From assembly GCA_028868305.1 (NCBI GenBank), contig JAGWUS010000040.1:1-36109 (forward strand): a stretch of 36,109 nt of DNA. The letters are read 5' to 3'. The notes under the pieces are model-generated. The model was not told where the DNA came from. It saw only the letters and a list, made by a program, of their open reading frames with translations, and made no database searches. The translations under genes were made by a program, and so were the position numbers. Every line of letters starts with the position of its first letter. The stretch's first letter is position 1. Shown here in pieces: positions 8,733 to 17,212 of the stretch. Source of the DNA: Burkholderiales bacterium (GTDB taxonomy: Bacteria > Pseudomonadota > Gammaproteobacteria > Burkholderiales > Burkholderiaceae_C).

Positions 8733-9203
8733 TCAGCCTTTGTAAATTCCGCAACCCACCAGGGTATCGCCCAACCGCTCCAGGTACATGGCTTTGCCTT
8801 CTATTTTCTGCGTTACGGGGTTCAGGAACTTGTAGCCTTCCACCCAGCCCTTGCCCTTGGTTTTGGCCAGATCAACGAACATCTGGATCAGGGGTTTCCC
8901 ATCAGGGTCCTTCAAGCCAATCAGGTCTTTACCAACCAGTTTGGGATTGGCTCCCTGCGCCAGATTCTTTCCGTTGAGGTCGTACACGATGATGTACAGA
9001 TCACGGTCTTTAAACGACTTGCCATTGGTAAATTCGTCATATGCTTTTTCGGGACCATTGACCTTGATGTAGGCCACCGCCTTTTTTACCATGGCCTCAG
9101 CCTCAGCAGCCGACCCCTTGTCAGCAGCAAAAACAGCCCCCGACATCAAAAAACATGCCGCAATTGCACCGACGGCAACGCGCAGAAGAGACCTAAATTT
9201 CAT
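8733..9203 (-). CDS. Secreted single-Cache-domain protein
   Basis: The 156-residue product starts with a signal peptide (MKFRSLLRVAVGAIAACFLMSGAVFAAD) and is otherwise one small Cache-like domain, with AMVKKAVAYIKVNG, DLYIIVYDLNGKNLAQGANPKLVGKDL and KGWVEGYKFLNPVTQKIEGKAMYLERLGD. ATG 9203 is chosen because GGAG lies six bases upstream; an in-frame ATG at 9215 would add MESV and has no better site. Free periplasmic Cache proteins next to chemoreceptors are frequent in this bacterial group (recalled). I infer that it binds a small ligand and acts with the chemoreceptor downstream. That link rests on position only. Confidence 0.85.
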   Translation of the reverse strand: MKFRSLLRVAVGAIAACFLMSGAVFAADKGSAAEAEAMVKKAVAYIKVNGPEKAYDEFTNGKSFKDRDLYIIVYDLNGKNLAQGANPKLVGKDLIGLKDPDGKPLIQMFVDLAKTKGKGWVEGYKFLNPVTQKIEGKAMYLERLGDTLVGCGIYKG

Positions 9204-9327
9204 AACCGACTCCATTCTCGAAAGTAGTTTGACCCAAACCCTGCATTGACAGTCTACGCCCGTTTTTCTCCAAACCCCAAGCGATACCCGTATGCAGGAC
9301 TAGTGCAAACACCTATTAAGTATTGGG

Positions 9328-10224
9328 CTATGACGAAGCCAGCGCCGCGCTCGACAGCAGCAACGCAAACCCGAGTTCGAAGCGGAACACGCGGAACAAA
9401 ATGGCGTTGTACGGCAGCCCCGGAGAGCATTCCAAAAAATCGCGGTACAGGCGAAATGCCAAGGGCGCCAGCACACAGGGCAGCCACAGCCAGGGCCCAC
9501 CCATCACAGCCATAAGGCACTGCAATACAAAGGGCAGCGCCAGTAGCGCCCCCAATAACCGGTGCGAAGCGGTCTCGCCATACCGCGCTGCAAACGTAGA
9601 GCGGCCCACCTCCCGGTCGTGTGCCATGTCACGGTGGTTGTTGACTGCCAGTGCAGCCGCGGCAAGGCAGCCCATAGAGATCGCGGCCATCCAGGTCAGC
9701 ACGCCGGTACTGCCGGTGACCAGCCAGTCGGTCCCCAGCACCGCCACCAGACCGAAGTAGACAAAAACGGTGAGCTCTCCCAGTGGCGTATAGGCAATCG
9801 GTTTAGGCCCACCCATGTAAGCCAGCGCCGCCAGCAGCGATGCCGATCCCATCGCCAACACCGGCCAGCCGCGGTTGACGACCAAAGCGAATCCAAGACA
9901 TATCGCAACACCCGACAGCATCACGATCACCCCACGTACCTGCGTAACGGACAGCCAGTGTCTGGCGGTTGCGCGCGGCAGCCCGATGCGGGTCCCGGAG
10001 TCCTCCCCTCCGCGCAGCGTGTAGCCCACGTCGTTCTGCAGATTGGTGATCAGTTGCATCAGCAAAGCCGCAGCCAGAGCCAGCACAGTCGCCAGCCTAT
10101 CCAGGGAGCCGGTGCGCATGAATCCCAATGCCCCACCCACCAACACCGGGCTGATGGCAAGCAGCAGGCTGCGCGGGCGTATCGCCACCCGCCAGGCAGC
10201 AAGAGAATTGGGTTGTATCGGCAT
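9328..10224 (-). CDS. menA: UbiA-family prenyltransferase, MenA-like
   Basis: A polytopic membrane prenyltransferase of about 298 residues. The closest family appears to be MenA, which attaches a polyprenyl chain to 1,4-dihydroxy-2-naphthoate in menaquinone synthesis. The first UbiA motif reads TNLQNDVGYTLRGGED and lacks the usual second Asp of NDxxD. It is followed by SGTRIGLPRA, like the MenA RIGPPRA stretch. The second motif, NNHRDMAHDREVGRSTFAARYG, is MenA-like. ATG 10224 has GGGG upstream; ATG 10239 or 10236 would add MMGQN. aroC lies upstream on the same strand. No other men gene is in view, so the true aromatic substrate is open. Confidence 0.78.
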   Translation of the reverse strand: MPIQPNSLAAWRVAIRPRSLLLAISPVLVGGALGFMRTGSLDRLATVLALAAALLMQLITNLQNDVGYTLRGGEDSGTRIGLPRATARHWLSVTQVRGVIVMLSGVAICLGFALVVNRGWPVLAMGSASLLAALAYMGGPKPIAYTPLGELTVFVYFGLVAVLGTDWLVTGSTGVLTWMAAISMGCLAAAALAVNNHRDMAHDREVGRSTFAARYGETASHRLLGALLALPFVLQCLMAVMGGPWLWLPCVLAPLAFRLYRDFLECSPGLPYNAILFRVFRFELGFALLLSSAALASS

Positions 10225-10359
10225 GTTTTGCCCCATCATGCAAGTTCGGTGCCATGGCGCAGTCGCCACACCTGCAGTGCGGTCAGCAGGCTGATCACCA
10301 CAATGCCCCGCCCCGTGTCCTTGAGCCACTGGGGGACGGTGCGCCGGCCAACGCAGCCT

Positions 10360-11454
10360 CTACAGACTGGCCGGAATGGACTTGAGCGCAGGGTGCACGT
10401 CACCGCACTGCGCCCGGTGGCGCAGCGCATGGTCCATCACCACCAGGGCCAGCATGGCCTCGGCAATCGGCGTGGCACGGATGCCCACACAGGGGTCATG
10501 CCGCCCCTTGGTGATGACCTGGGTGGGCTGGCCCAGCGCGTCGATGGAATCGCGCGGGGTGATGATGGAACTGGTGGGCTTGATGGCCATGCTCACCTCC
10601 AGGTCCTGACCCGTAGTGATGCCACCCAATACGCCACCGGCGTTGTTGCTGGCAAAACCCTGGGGGGTGAGCGAATCGCCATGGGTGGTGCCACGCTGGG
10701 CCACGCTGGCAAAACCGGCACCGATTTCCACGCCCTTGACGGCGTTGATGCCCATCATGGCGTAGGCAATGTCCGCATCCATCTTGTCAAACAACGGCTC
10801 GCCCAGCCCCACGGGCACATTGCTCGCGCTCACGCGGATGCGTGCGCCGCAGGAGTCGCCCGACTTGCGCAGGGCATTCATGTAGTCCTCCAGTGCCTGT
10901 ACATCGGCCACCGGGGCGAAAAACGGGTTGTTGGACACATGCGTCCAGGATTCAAACGCGATGGGCAGTTCACCAATCTGCGTCATGCAACCGCGAAACT
11001 CGGTGCCAAACTTTTCTTTCAGCCACTTCTTGGCCACTGCCCCTGCGGCGACCATGGGCGCCGTCAGTCGCGCACTGGAGCGGCCACCGCCACGCGGGTC
11101 GCGCAGGCCGTACTTCTGGGTGTAGGTGTAGTCGGCGTGGCCCGGGCGGAAGGTATCCAAAATGTTGCCGTAGTCCTTGCTGCGCTGGTCGGTGTTCTGG
11201 ATCAGCAGGGCAATCGGCGTGCCCGTGGTCTTGCCCTGGTACACGCCGCTGAGAATCTGCACCGCATCGGGTTCATTGCGCTGGGTGACAAATTTGGAAG
11301 TGCCGGGGCGGCGGCGATCCAGGTCATGCTGGATATCGGCCTCGCAAAGGTCCATGCCCGGAGGGCAGCCGTCAATCACGCAGCCAATGGCCGGGCCGTG
11401 GGATTCACCAAAGTTGGTGACTGCGAATAGGGTTCCAAAGGTATTGCCGCTCAT
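10360..11454 (-). CDS. aroC: Chorismate synthase
   Basis: This enzyme makes chorismate from 5-enolpyruvylshikimate-3-phosphate, using reduced FMN, at the end of the shikimate pathway. The product has 364 residues, typical length, with the signatures [72 protein letters not shown] and the C-terminal [23 protein letters not shown]. The N-terminus is a clean family match. It is followed, after 120-136 bp, by the menA-like gene on the same strand; both would consume or feed chorismate-derived quinone chemistry. Confidence 0.98.
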   Translation of the reverse strand: MSGNTFGTLFAVTNFGESHGPAIGCVIDGCPPGMDLCEADIQHDLDRRRPGTSKFVTQRNEPDAVQILSGVYQGKTTGTPIALLIQNTDQRSKDYGNILDTFRPGHADYTYTQKYGLRDPRGGGRSSARLTAPMVAAGAVAKKWLKEKFGTEFRGCMTQIGELPIAFESWTHVSNNPFFAPVADVQALEDYMNALRKSGDSCGARIRVSASNVPVGLGEPLFDKMDADIAYAMMGINAVKGVEIGAGFASVAQRGTTHGDSLTPQGFASNNAGGVLGGITTGQDLEVSMAIKPTSSIITPRDSIDALGQPTQVITKGRHDPCVGIRATPIAEAMLALVVMDHALRHRAQCGDVHPALKSIPASL

Positions 11455-11482
11455 GACCGCAATTATCCGCGATGGTCACCAG

Positions 11483-11504
11483 AAAAAAGCGGCCCGGAGG
11501 CCGC
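11483..11504 (-). terminator. Rho-independent terminator after the CBS-domain gene
   Basis: On the minus strand a perfect GCGGCC/GGCCGC stem with a TCCG loop (plus positions 11489-11504) is followed by six T (11483-11488). It lies 6 bp after the stop of the CBS gene, so that gene is probably transcribed separately from aroC. Confidence 0.88.
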
Positions 11505-11509
11505 CCGTC

Positions 11510-11974
11510 TCATTCCGCCTTGGCCGCATCAGCCTTGTCTTCTTCCGGCCAGTCACGGATATAGGCCTTGAGCATCTTGTTCTCGAAGTTCTGGCTTTCC
11601 ACCACGGTTTTCGCCACATCATAAAAACTGATGACGCCCATCAGCATGCGGTTGTTGATCACAGGCATGTAACGTGCGTGACGGTCCAGCATCATGCGGC
11701 GCACTTCGTCAATATCGGTTTCCATGGTGCAGATCAGCGGACCATCATCCATGGCCCGGTAAACCGTGGTGGTACCAAACGCACCGCCGTTTTTCACAAC
11801 CGCCTGAATGACTTCGCGGAAAGTCAGCATCCCCACTACCAGCCCATGGGAAATCACCACCAGCGAACCAATATCACGCTCAGCCATCAAGGCGGCAGCG
11901 TCTGCCAGAGAGTCTTCGGGGGTGATGGTGTAAAGCGTGCTGCCTTTAACGCGCAGGATATCGCTGACTTTCAT
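11510..11974 (-). CDS. Two-CBS-domain protein
   Basis: A 154-residue stand-alone CBS pair. The first domain covers about residues 8-60 (TLYTITPEDSLADAAALMAERDIGSLVVISHGLVVGMLTFREVIQAV). The second covers about 75-130 (ICTMETDIDEVRRMMLDRHARYMPVINNRMLMGVISFYDVAKTVV). Such pairs usually sense adenosine nucleotides, but the partner is not apparent. ATG 11974 is preferred because AAGGAAG lies just upstream; an in-frame ATG at 12040 would add a tail unlike the family. The gene is divergent from metY and ends at its own terminator. Confidence 0.9.
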   Translation of the reverse strand: MKVSDILRVKGSTLYTITPEDSLADAAALMAERDIGSLVVISHGLVVGMLTFREVIQAVVKNGGAFGTTTVYRAMDDGPLICTMETDIDEVRRMMLDRHARYMPVINNRMLMGVISFYDVAKTVVESQNFENKMLKAYIRDWPEEDKADAAKAE

Positions 11975-12073
11975 GGTTCTTCCTTGTTCCCGGTGCCACA
12001 TGGGTTGTGACCGTAGTTGAAATATAGCCCACAATCGCACGGTTTATTGCTTGCGTGATCTGGAGATCTCCCT

Positions 12074-13387
12074 ATGCCCGGCTATTCTGACCCCGGCTTC
12101 GACACCCTGGCGTTGCACGCCGGTGCTGCGCCCGACCCCACCACCGGCGCCCGTGCCGTGCCAATTCACTTGACCACTTCGTTTGTCTTTGAGTCGAGTG
12201 AGCACGCGGCCTCGCTGTTCAACCTGGAACGTGCGGGACACGTCTACAGCCGCATCAGCAACCCCACCAATGCGGTGCTGGAGCAGCGCATCAGTGCGCT
12301 GGAAGGCGGCATTGGCGCGATTTCGGTGGCCAGTGGCCAGGCCGCGCTGCACCTGAGCGTGGCCACCCTCATGGGCGCAGGCTCGCACATTGTGGCCAGT
12401 ACCGCGCTGTATGGCGGCTCGCAGAACCTGCTGCACTACACGATGCGCCGCTTTGGCATCGACACCACCTTTGTGCAACCGGGCGACATTGACGGCTGGC
12501 GCGCCGCGGTGCGGCCCAACACCAAGCTGTTTTTTGGCGAGACTGTGGGCAACCCGGGCCTGGATGTGCTGGACATCCCGGTGGTGTCGCAAATCGCCCA
12601 CGAAGCCGGTGTGCCCCTGCTGGTGGACTCCACCCTCACATCCCCCTGGCTGATGAAGCCGCTGGAACTGGGGGCCGATCTGGTCTACCACTCGGCCACC
12701 AAGTTCCTCAGTGGCCACGGCACAGTGATCGGGGGACTGGTGGTTGACGGTGGCAGCTTTGACTGGGCAGCAGCCCATGCCGCCACCGGCAAATTCGCCG
12801 AACTGGCTGCGCCCTACGACGGCTTTCATGCCATGAATTTCAGCGAGGAAAGCACCGTGGGCGCCTTCCTGCTGCGTGCGCGCCGGGAAGGTCTGCGCGA
12901 CTTTGGTGCCTGCATGAGCCCGCACTCCGCCTGGTTGATCCTGCAGGGCATTGAAACCCTGTCGCTGCGCATGGAACGCCACATGCACAACACTGCCAAG
13001 GTGGTGGAGTTTCTGTCCAGCCAGCCGATGGTGGGCCGTGTGGGCCACCCGCTGCTGGGGAGCCATCCCAGCCACGCACTGGCGAGGAAGCTGCTGCCCA
13101 AAGGTGCGGGCTCGGTGTTCAGCTTTGACCTCAAGGGCACGCGCAAGCAGGGCCAGACGTTTGTGGAAACGCTCAAGGTGTTCAGCCACCTGGCCAATGT
13201 GGGCGACTGCCGTAGCCTGGTGATTCACCCGGCCAGTACCACCCACTTCCGCATGGACGACGAGGCACTGGCCAAGGGCGGTATCACCCAAGGCACCATC
13301 CGGCTGTCCATCGGGCTGGAAGACAGCGGCGATCTGATTGAAGACCTCAAGCGTGCGCTCAAGGCCGCTGAAAAGGCAGGTGCATGA
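12074..13387 (+). CDS. metY: O-acetylhomoserine sulfhydrylase-type PLP enzyme
   Basis: A 437-residue Cys/Met metabolism PLP enzyme. The family member of this length, with FDTLALHAGAAPDPTTGARAVPIHLTTSFVF at the N-terminus, usually makes homocysteine from O-acetylhomoserine and sulfide. Visible motifs are YSRISNPTNAVLEQRISALEGG, LVDSTLTSPWLMKPLELGADLVYHSATKFLSGHGTVIGG with the PLP lysine at Lys210, and SLVIHPASTTH near the C-terminus. GGAGAT precedes ATG 12074. Its TGA overlaps the ATG of the next gene (ATGA), so the two are translationally coupled. Cystathionine-type activities of the same fold cannot be excluded. Confidence 0.93.
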   Translation: MPGYSDPGFDTLALHAGAAPDPTTGARAVPIHLTTSFVFESSEHAASLFNLERAGHVYSRISNPTNAVLEQRISALEGGIGAISVASGQAALHLSVATLMGAGSHIVASTALYGGSQNLLHYTMRRFGIDTTFVQPGDIDGWRAAVRPNTKLFFGETVGNPGLDVLDIPVVSQIAHEAGVPLLVDSTLTSPWLMKPLELGADLVYHSATKFLSGHGTVIGGLVVDGGSFDWAAAHAATGKFAELAAPYDGFHAMNFSEESTVGAFLLRARREGLRDFGACMSPHSAWLILQGIETLSLRMERHMHNTAKVVEFLSSQPMVGRVGHPLLGSHPSHALARKLLPKGAGSVFSFDLKGTRKQGQTFVETLKVFSHLANVGDCRSLVIHPASTTHFRMDDEALAKGGITQGTIRLSIGLEDSGDLIEDLKRALKAAEKAGA

Positions 13388-14208
13388 TGGAACTCCTCGT
13401 CAACGGCGCCAAGACCTACTGCTACACCGGCGGTAAGCCCTTCGACGCCGCCAAGCCCACCGTCGTCTTTATCCACGGCGTTCTCAATGACCACAGCGTG
13501 TGGATTCTGCAGACCCGCTACCTGGCCCACCATGGCTTCAACGTGCTCGCGGTGGATCTGCCGGGACATTGCCGCAGCGGCGGTGAGGCCCCCTCCACCG
13601 TAGAAGAAGCCGCTGACTTCATCGCTGCGTTACTGGATGCAGCACGCGTCACCAAAGCCGCACTGGTCGGCCACAGCTGGGGCTCGCTGATTGCACTGGA
13701 AGCGGCTGCGCGCCTGAAAGATCGCATCAGCCACCTGGTGCTGGTGGGTACCGCATTTCCCATGCGGGTGTCGCAAATGCTGCTGGATGCGTCGCAGACC
13801 GACCCGATCAAGGCGCTGACCATGGTCAATGTGTTCTCGCGCAGCACCCTGGCACCGCCCCCCTCCGCCCTGGGCCCGGGCACCTGGGTGTTTGGCAACG
13901 GCATGGCCCTGGGCAAGCGTGTGCTGGCCAGCAATACGGCGGTGAATGTGTTTTACCGCGGCTTCAAGGCCTGCGACAGCTATGCCAATGGCAATACTGC
14001 CATCACGCAGATCACCTGCCCGGTGCTTTTTCTGCTGGGCGCGCAGGACCAGATGACGCAGGCCAAAGCCGCCCAGCCCCTGATTGCTGCGGCCCGGTCC
14101 AGCGGCAAGGCCGTCAGTGTCACGACGGTGCCGGTGGGGCACCACCAGATGAACGAAGCACCTGAGGAAACCCTGTTTGCCATCCGTAGTTTTTTGAACA
14201 AAAGCTGA
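13384..14208 (+). CDS. Alpha/beta-fold hydrolase
   Basis: A 274-residue alpha/beta hydrolase with no signal peptide. The nucleophile elbow is GHSWGS with Ser98, the acid is probably the Asp of LFLLGAQDQMT, and the histidine is in VPVGHHQMNEAPEE. VVFIHGVLNDHSVW supplies the oxyanion region and VLAVDLPGHCRS the following strand. It starts inside the metY stop codon, so it is made together with that enzyme. It might hydrolyse an ester or thioester linked to homoserine metabolism, but the sequence does not name a substrate. Either of the two adjacent ATGs could be used. Confidence 0.9.
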   Translation: MMELLVNGAKTYCYTGGKPFDAAKPTVVFIHGVLNDHSVWILQTRYLAHHGFNVLAVDLPGHCRSGGEAPSTVEEAADFIAALLDAARVTKAALVGHSWGSLIALEAAARLKDRISHLVLVGTAFPMRVSQMLLDASQTDPIKALTMVNVFSRSTLAPPPSALGPGTWVFGNGMALGKRVLASNTAVNVFYRGFKACDSYANGNTAITQITCPVLFLLGAQDQMTQAKAAQPLIAAARSSGKAVSVTTVPVGHHQMNEAPEETLFAIRSFLNKS

Positions 14209-14223
14209 TTGGGGTCAGGTGCA

Positions 14224-14316
14224 TTTCCAGGTGCTAACGATTTCGGAAAATTCCTGGCCAGCGAATTGCCACGCCGGGCCGAGGTAGTCACGCAGTCGGA
14301 CGCTAAACTGGACTAA
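14224..14316 (+). pseudogene. C-terminal remnant of a TctC/Bug-type solute receptor
   Basis: Frame 14233-14316 reads ANDFGKFLASELPRRAEVV, then TQSDAKLD and TAA. This is the characteristic last helix and KLD-type end of tripartite tricarboxylate (Bug) receptors, which from memory end like FAQFLxxEIPRWAEVVRxSGAKLD. No start and no upstream body exist: the alpha/beta hydrolase ends 15 bp earlier. I read it as a deletion remnant. It is short, so the assignment rests on pattern memory. Confidence 0.55.
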
Positions 14317-14368
14317 ACGCCCGAATTGTGCACAATCGCACGCACAAGCACACCACGAGGAGACACCC

Positions 14369-14707
14369 ATGCATACCGCCATCGAGACCCGTCAATCCGT
14401 TGACCCACGCAGTTTCTCCCGCTTCGCGGACTTCTATCCCTTTTATCTGACCGAGCACAGCAACCTCACCTGCCGGCGCCTGCACTTTCTGGGTTCCACC
14501 CTGAGCCTGGTGTGTCTGGCCATGCTGTTCGCCACTGGCAAACCGCAGTATTTCCTGTATGGCCTACTGAGCGGCTACGGATGCGCGTGGATCGGGCACT
14601 TTGGCTTTGAAAAGAACAAACCCGCCTCTTTCAAACGACCGCTTTACAGTTTCATGGGTGACTGGGTGATGTACAAGGACATCTGGACCGGTAAGGTCAA
14701 GATATAA
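14369..14707 (+). CDS. Mpo1-like / DUF962 small membrane protein
   Basis: A 112-residue protein with two hydrophobic segments (about residues 45-62 and 66-82). The DUF962 pattern is visible: SFSRFADFYPFYLTEHSNLTCRRLHFLGST, then WIGHFGFEKNKPASFKRPLYSFMGDWVMY. The yeast relative Mpo1 is an Fe(II)-dependent dioxygenase acting on 2-hydroxy fatty acids, and the conserved His residues (EHSN, LHFLG, GHFGFEKNKP) are consistent with that metal site. GAGGAG lies upstream of ATG 14369. It stands alone, convergent with the YihY gene only 3 bp away. Activity in bacteria is an extrapolation. Confidence 0.87.
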   Translation: MHTAIETRQSVDPRSFSRFADFYPFYLTEHSNLTCRRLHFLGSTLSLVCLAMLFATGKPQYFLYGLLSGYGCAWIGHFGFEKNKPASFKRPLYSFMGDWVMYKDIWTGKVKI

Positions 14708-14710
14708 ATT

Positions 14711-15928
14711 TCATAGCACGCTGTGCAGGCTGCATGCGGGCCAGCGATCGTTTTTCCATAAATTTTCAGTCACTGCTGCGCGCGGAAGCAGCAGCGCCTG
14801 CACCAACGGTTCCAGCACGGTGTGCTGTGGATCCACCAGCAGAACAAAGCGGGCTTCATTGCCCCTCCCCTGGGTTTCACTCAGTTGGCCAATCCAGTCC
14901 ATGCCGACCAGCGCTTCCAGGATGGGTTCCAGCCGCTGAGAATCGGTTTGCAGGCTCGCACACATCTCGCTGATGGTCCTGCCTTTTTCGCTGTGCCCTC
15001 GCACGGCCTCAAGTTGCTGCAGCACTTCCAGCGCCAACTGAAACTGCCACCCCGGTCCACCACGACGCCTGGGCAACCCGGCAAGCAGACTAGGCACATA
15101 GGCGGTCAGTGCAGCACCCAGCAGCACGATGATCCAGGCCAGATAAATCCACACCAGCAGGATCGGCACGGTGGCAAATGCGCCATACACTACCGAATAG
15201 GTAGGCACCTTGCTCAGGTACACGGCCAGCAATTTCTTGGCCACCTCCATGCAGCCCGATACAAACAGGCCACCCATCCAGGCATGGCCCCATCCCACGT
15301 GGGTGTTGGGAACATAGTGAAACATGGCCGCCATGCCGCCAGCCACCAGCAGGAACTGCAGCACCTCCAGAATCAGCGTGACCCCGCCAGGCATGCCTCC
15401 CACCAGTCCACTGGACGCCGACAGCGCATAGGAGGTGATGCTTATGCTGGCCCCCAACACCAAGGGCCCCAGCGTGATGGCCGCCCAGTACAGCAATACC
15501 CGCTGCCCAAATGGACGTGGGGTGCGCACGCGCCATATGTTGTTGAGGGTGCGGTCAATGGTGAAAACCAATGCCAGCGCGGTGCCAAGAAGCACCGCCA
15601 GACCAGCCGCACCCAGCTTGCTGGCCTTGCCGGCAAACTGGCTCAGGGAACCCAGCACCTGCCGGGCAATGTAGTCCGGCACCAAACTCGCAATCAGCCA
15701 CTTCTGCAACACATCCTGAAACTTGGCAAACATGGGAAACGCAGTGAACACCGCCAGTGCCACCGTGATAAACGGAACCAGGGCAATGGTGGTGGTAAAG
15801 GTCAGGCTGCTGGCTGTCAGACCCAGCCGGTCTTCACGAAAACGTTCGCGCAGTGTGACGATGGCGTCCAGCCACGGCAACCGTGCCACGTCTTGCAGCC
15901 AGGAACGGAATTTTTCTATGAATTGCAT
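14711..15928 (-). CDS. YihY family inner membrane protein
   Basis: A 405-residue YihY/BrkB-type membrane protein. The N-terminal signature DRLGLTASSLTFTTTIALVPFITVALAVF is followed by about six transmembrane segments up to residue 275, including the family motif YSVVYGAFATVPILLVWIYLAWIIVLLGA. The C-terminal 130 residues are soluble and look like a small winged-helix-type domain (EKGRTISEMCASLQTDSQRLEPILEALVGMDWIGQL). The family has no agreed biochemical role; older annotation as ribonuclease BN is considered wrong for this group. The gene is complete and lies 43 bp after the HD-GYP-like gene on the same strand. Confidence 0.92.
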   Translation of the reverse strand: MQFIEKFRSWLQDVARLPWLDAIVTLRERFREDRLGLTASSLTFTTTIALVPFITVALAVFTAFPMFAKFQDVLQKWLIASLVPDYIARQVLGSLSQFAGKASKLGAAGLAVLLGTALALVFTIDRTLNNIWRVRTPRPFGQRVLLYWAAITLGPLVLGASISITSYALSASSGLVGGMPGGVTLILEVLQFLLVAGGMAAMFHYVPNTHVGWGHAWMGGLFVSGCMEVAKKLLAVYLSKVPTYSVVYGAFATVPILLVWIYLAWIIVLLGAALTAYVPSLLAGLPRRRGGPGWQFQLALEVLQQLEAVRGHSEKGRTISEMCASLQTDSQRLEPILEALVGMDWIGQLSETQGRGNEARFVLLVDPQHTVLEPLVQALLLPRAAVTENLWKNDRWPACSLHSVL

Positions 15929-15971
15929 CCCGGGATGATGCCATCAACACGGGCCGGGATACTTGTCCCTT

Positions 15972-17120
15972 TCAAGCCGTAGCTTGCGGCACCTCGATAA
16001 ATCCAAAAAGCCGCTCGGGAGCCAGGCGCTTGAGTAGCGCCTTGTCGCTGACGGCACCCACGATACCGTGCTCCTTCTGCCCCGTGTCAAACCGCACCGT
16101 GTTGACAACCGGGTGCCCGTGGGCATCGGTGATGGCAGCCACGATGGGGGCAGTAGCCTTGCTGGTCCGCTGCACCACCAGCGCCAGGTGGCCCGACGCC
16201 AGCTTCACATAGTCGCCCGGCGGGTACAGGCCAAACTGTTTGACAACGGCCGTGGACAAGGGGCCACCCGCGTCTTCGGTGTACAGCTGGCGCACTGCGA
16301 CTTGCGGAGTCAGCGCTTCGCGGATCGCGCGGGGACTGATTTTTGCCATGAACACATCGGTCACACGCAGTGCGACGGCCATTTCACCGACGTCGTGCAT
16401 CCCTGTGGGGTAGCCCTTGCCATCGGCCCGCTCGTGGTGCTGCGAAATCGCACTAAGCCAATCTTCATCTTGTATGCCGGCTTTGCGTAGCATCGCCACC
16501 GATTCAGTCGGGTGATGGCGAATCTGTTCGTATTGCTTCTCCTTCATGGGAACGTCCTGCCCGGCCATTTTCCCCTGCAATTCCAGAATCGAAACGTTCA
16601 TAGTCAGAGCCGCCTTCACCAGACTCATGGTGCGGGACTGCGGCCACGCCAGCTGGCGGGACAACAGCACACACAGTACGGCCGTATGCACGCTGTGCGA
16701 GTAGCCATACCAGTAGTGCTGGGCGTTATCCTGCCGCACGCATCGGTACAGCGCTATGTCTGGATTGAGATCCAGAAGTTTGATGATGTTGTGCGCATAC
16801 TGCTCGATCTGGTCGGCGAAATCCGCCTCCTCCATACGCGCCAGAAGGCTTTGCAGGTCCGCCGCGGTTTTGTCCCACAAGCCAAACAAATTGGGGGGCA
16901 CCTTGACGGTACTGGCTTGCGGCGCATCTTGCGACACCGCGCTGGCGCGAACTTCTTCCACATCGACAAATGCACCACGCTGCAACAACTGATCCAGCTG
17001 GTGTTCACTGTGAATGACGTGCCCCTTCGAGAGGAGCAATTTGCCCGCCTCGTCGCGCACATTCCAGGGTAGCGGGCATCCGAGCTCCACCTTGGATTTA
17101 GGCAATCGCAGCACTTTCAA
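15972..17120 (-). CDS. Degenerate HD-GYP domain protein
   Basis: A 382-residue protein. The N-terminus (CPLPWNVRDEAGKLLLSKGHVIHSEHQLDQLLQRGAFVD) is a small domain often placed before HD-GYP modules. The HD-GYP region is recognisable at about 135-260, with HHERADGKGYP intact (His228, His229, GYP 236-238). The defining His-Asp pair is lost: the expected AALLHDIGK reads AALTMNVSI, with Met174-Asn175. Known HD-GYP proteins degrade cyclic di-GMP with metal held by that pair, so this one is probably inactive and may bind the nucleotide or a partner. The start is TTG at 17120 with AAGGGG upstream; no ATG fits the N-terminal domain. Confidence 0.88.
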   Translation of the reverse strand: MKVLRLPKSKVELGCPLPWNVRDEAGKLLLSKGHVIHSEHQLDQLLQRGAFVDVEEVRASAVSQDAPQASTVKVPPNLFGLWDKTAADLQSLLARMEEADFADQIEQYAHNIIKLLDLNPDIALYRCVRQDNAQHYWYGYSHSVHTAVLCVLLSRQLAWPQSRTMSLVKAALTMNVSILELQGKMAGQDVPMKEKQYEQIRHHPTESVAMLRKAGIQDEDWLSAISQHHERADGKGYPTGMHDVGEMAVALRVTDVFMAKISPRAIREALTPQVAVRQLYTEDAGGPLSTAVVKQFGLYPPGDYVKLASGHLALVVQRTSKATAPIVAAITDAHGHPVVNTVRFDTGQKEHGIVGAVSDKALLKRLAPERLFGFIEVPQATA

Positions 17121-17212
17121 TTTGGACCCCTTGGAACCTCAAAACGGAACAAGCCCATACATTAAACACCAGCTAGCAGCCAAGAGATAATGCCGGGCAC
17201 TACTGCGCAGCC

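Noticed and set aside
9562-11430. 622-codon open frame on the plus strand opposite menA and aroC
   Set aside because: It spans two well supported minus-strand genes and its composition (Arg, His, Gln rich) is that of antisense reading.
12044-13291. 415-codon open frame opposite metY
   Set aside because: Antisense shadow of metY with no recognisable domain.
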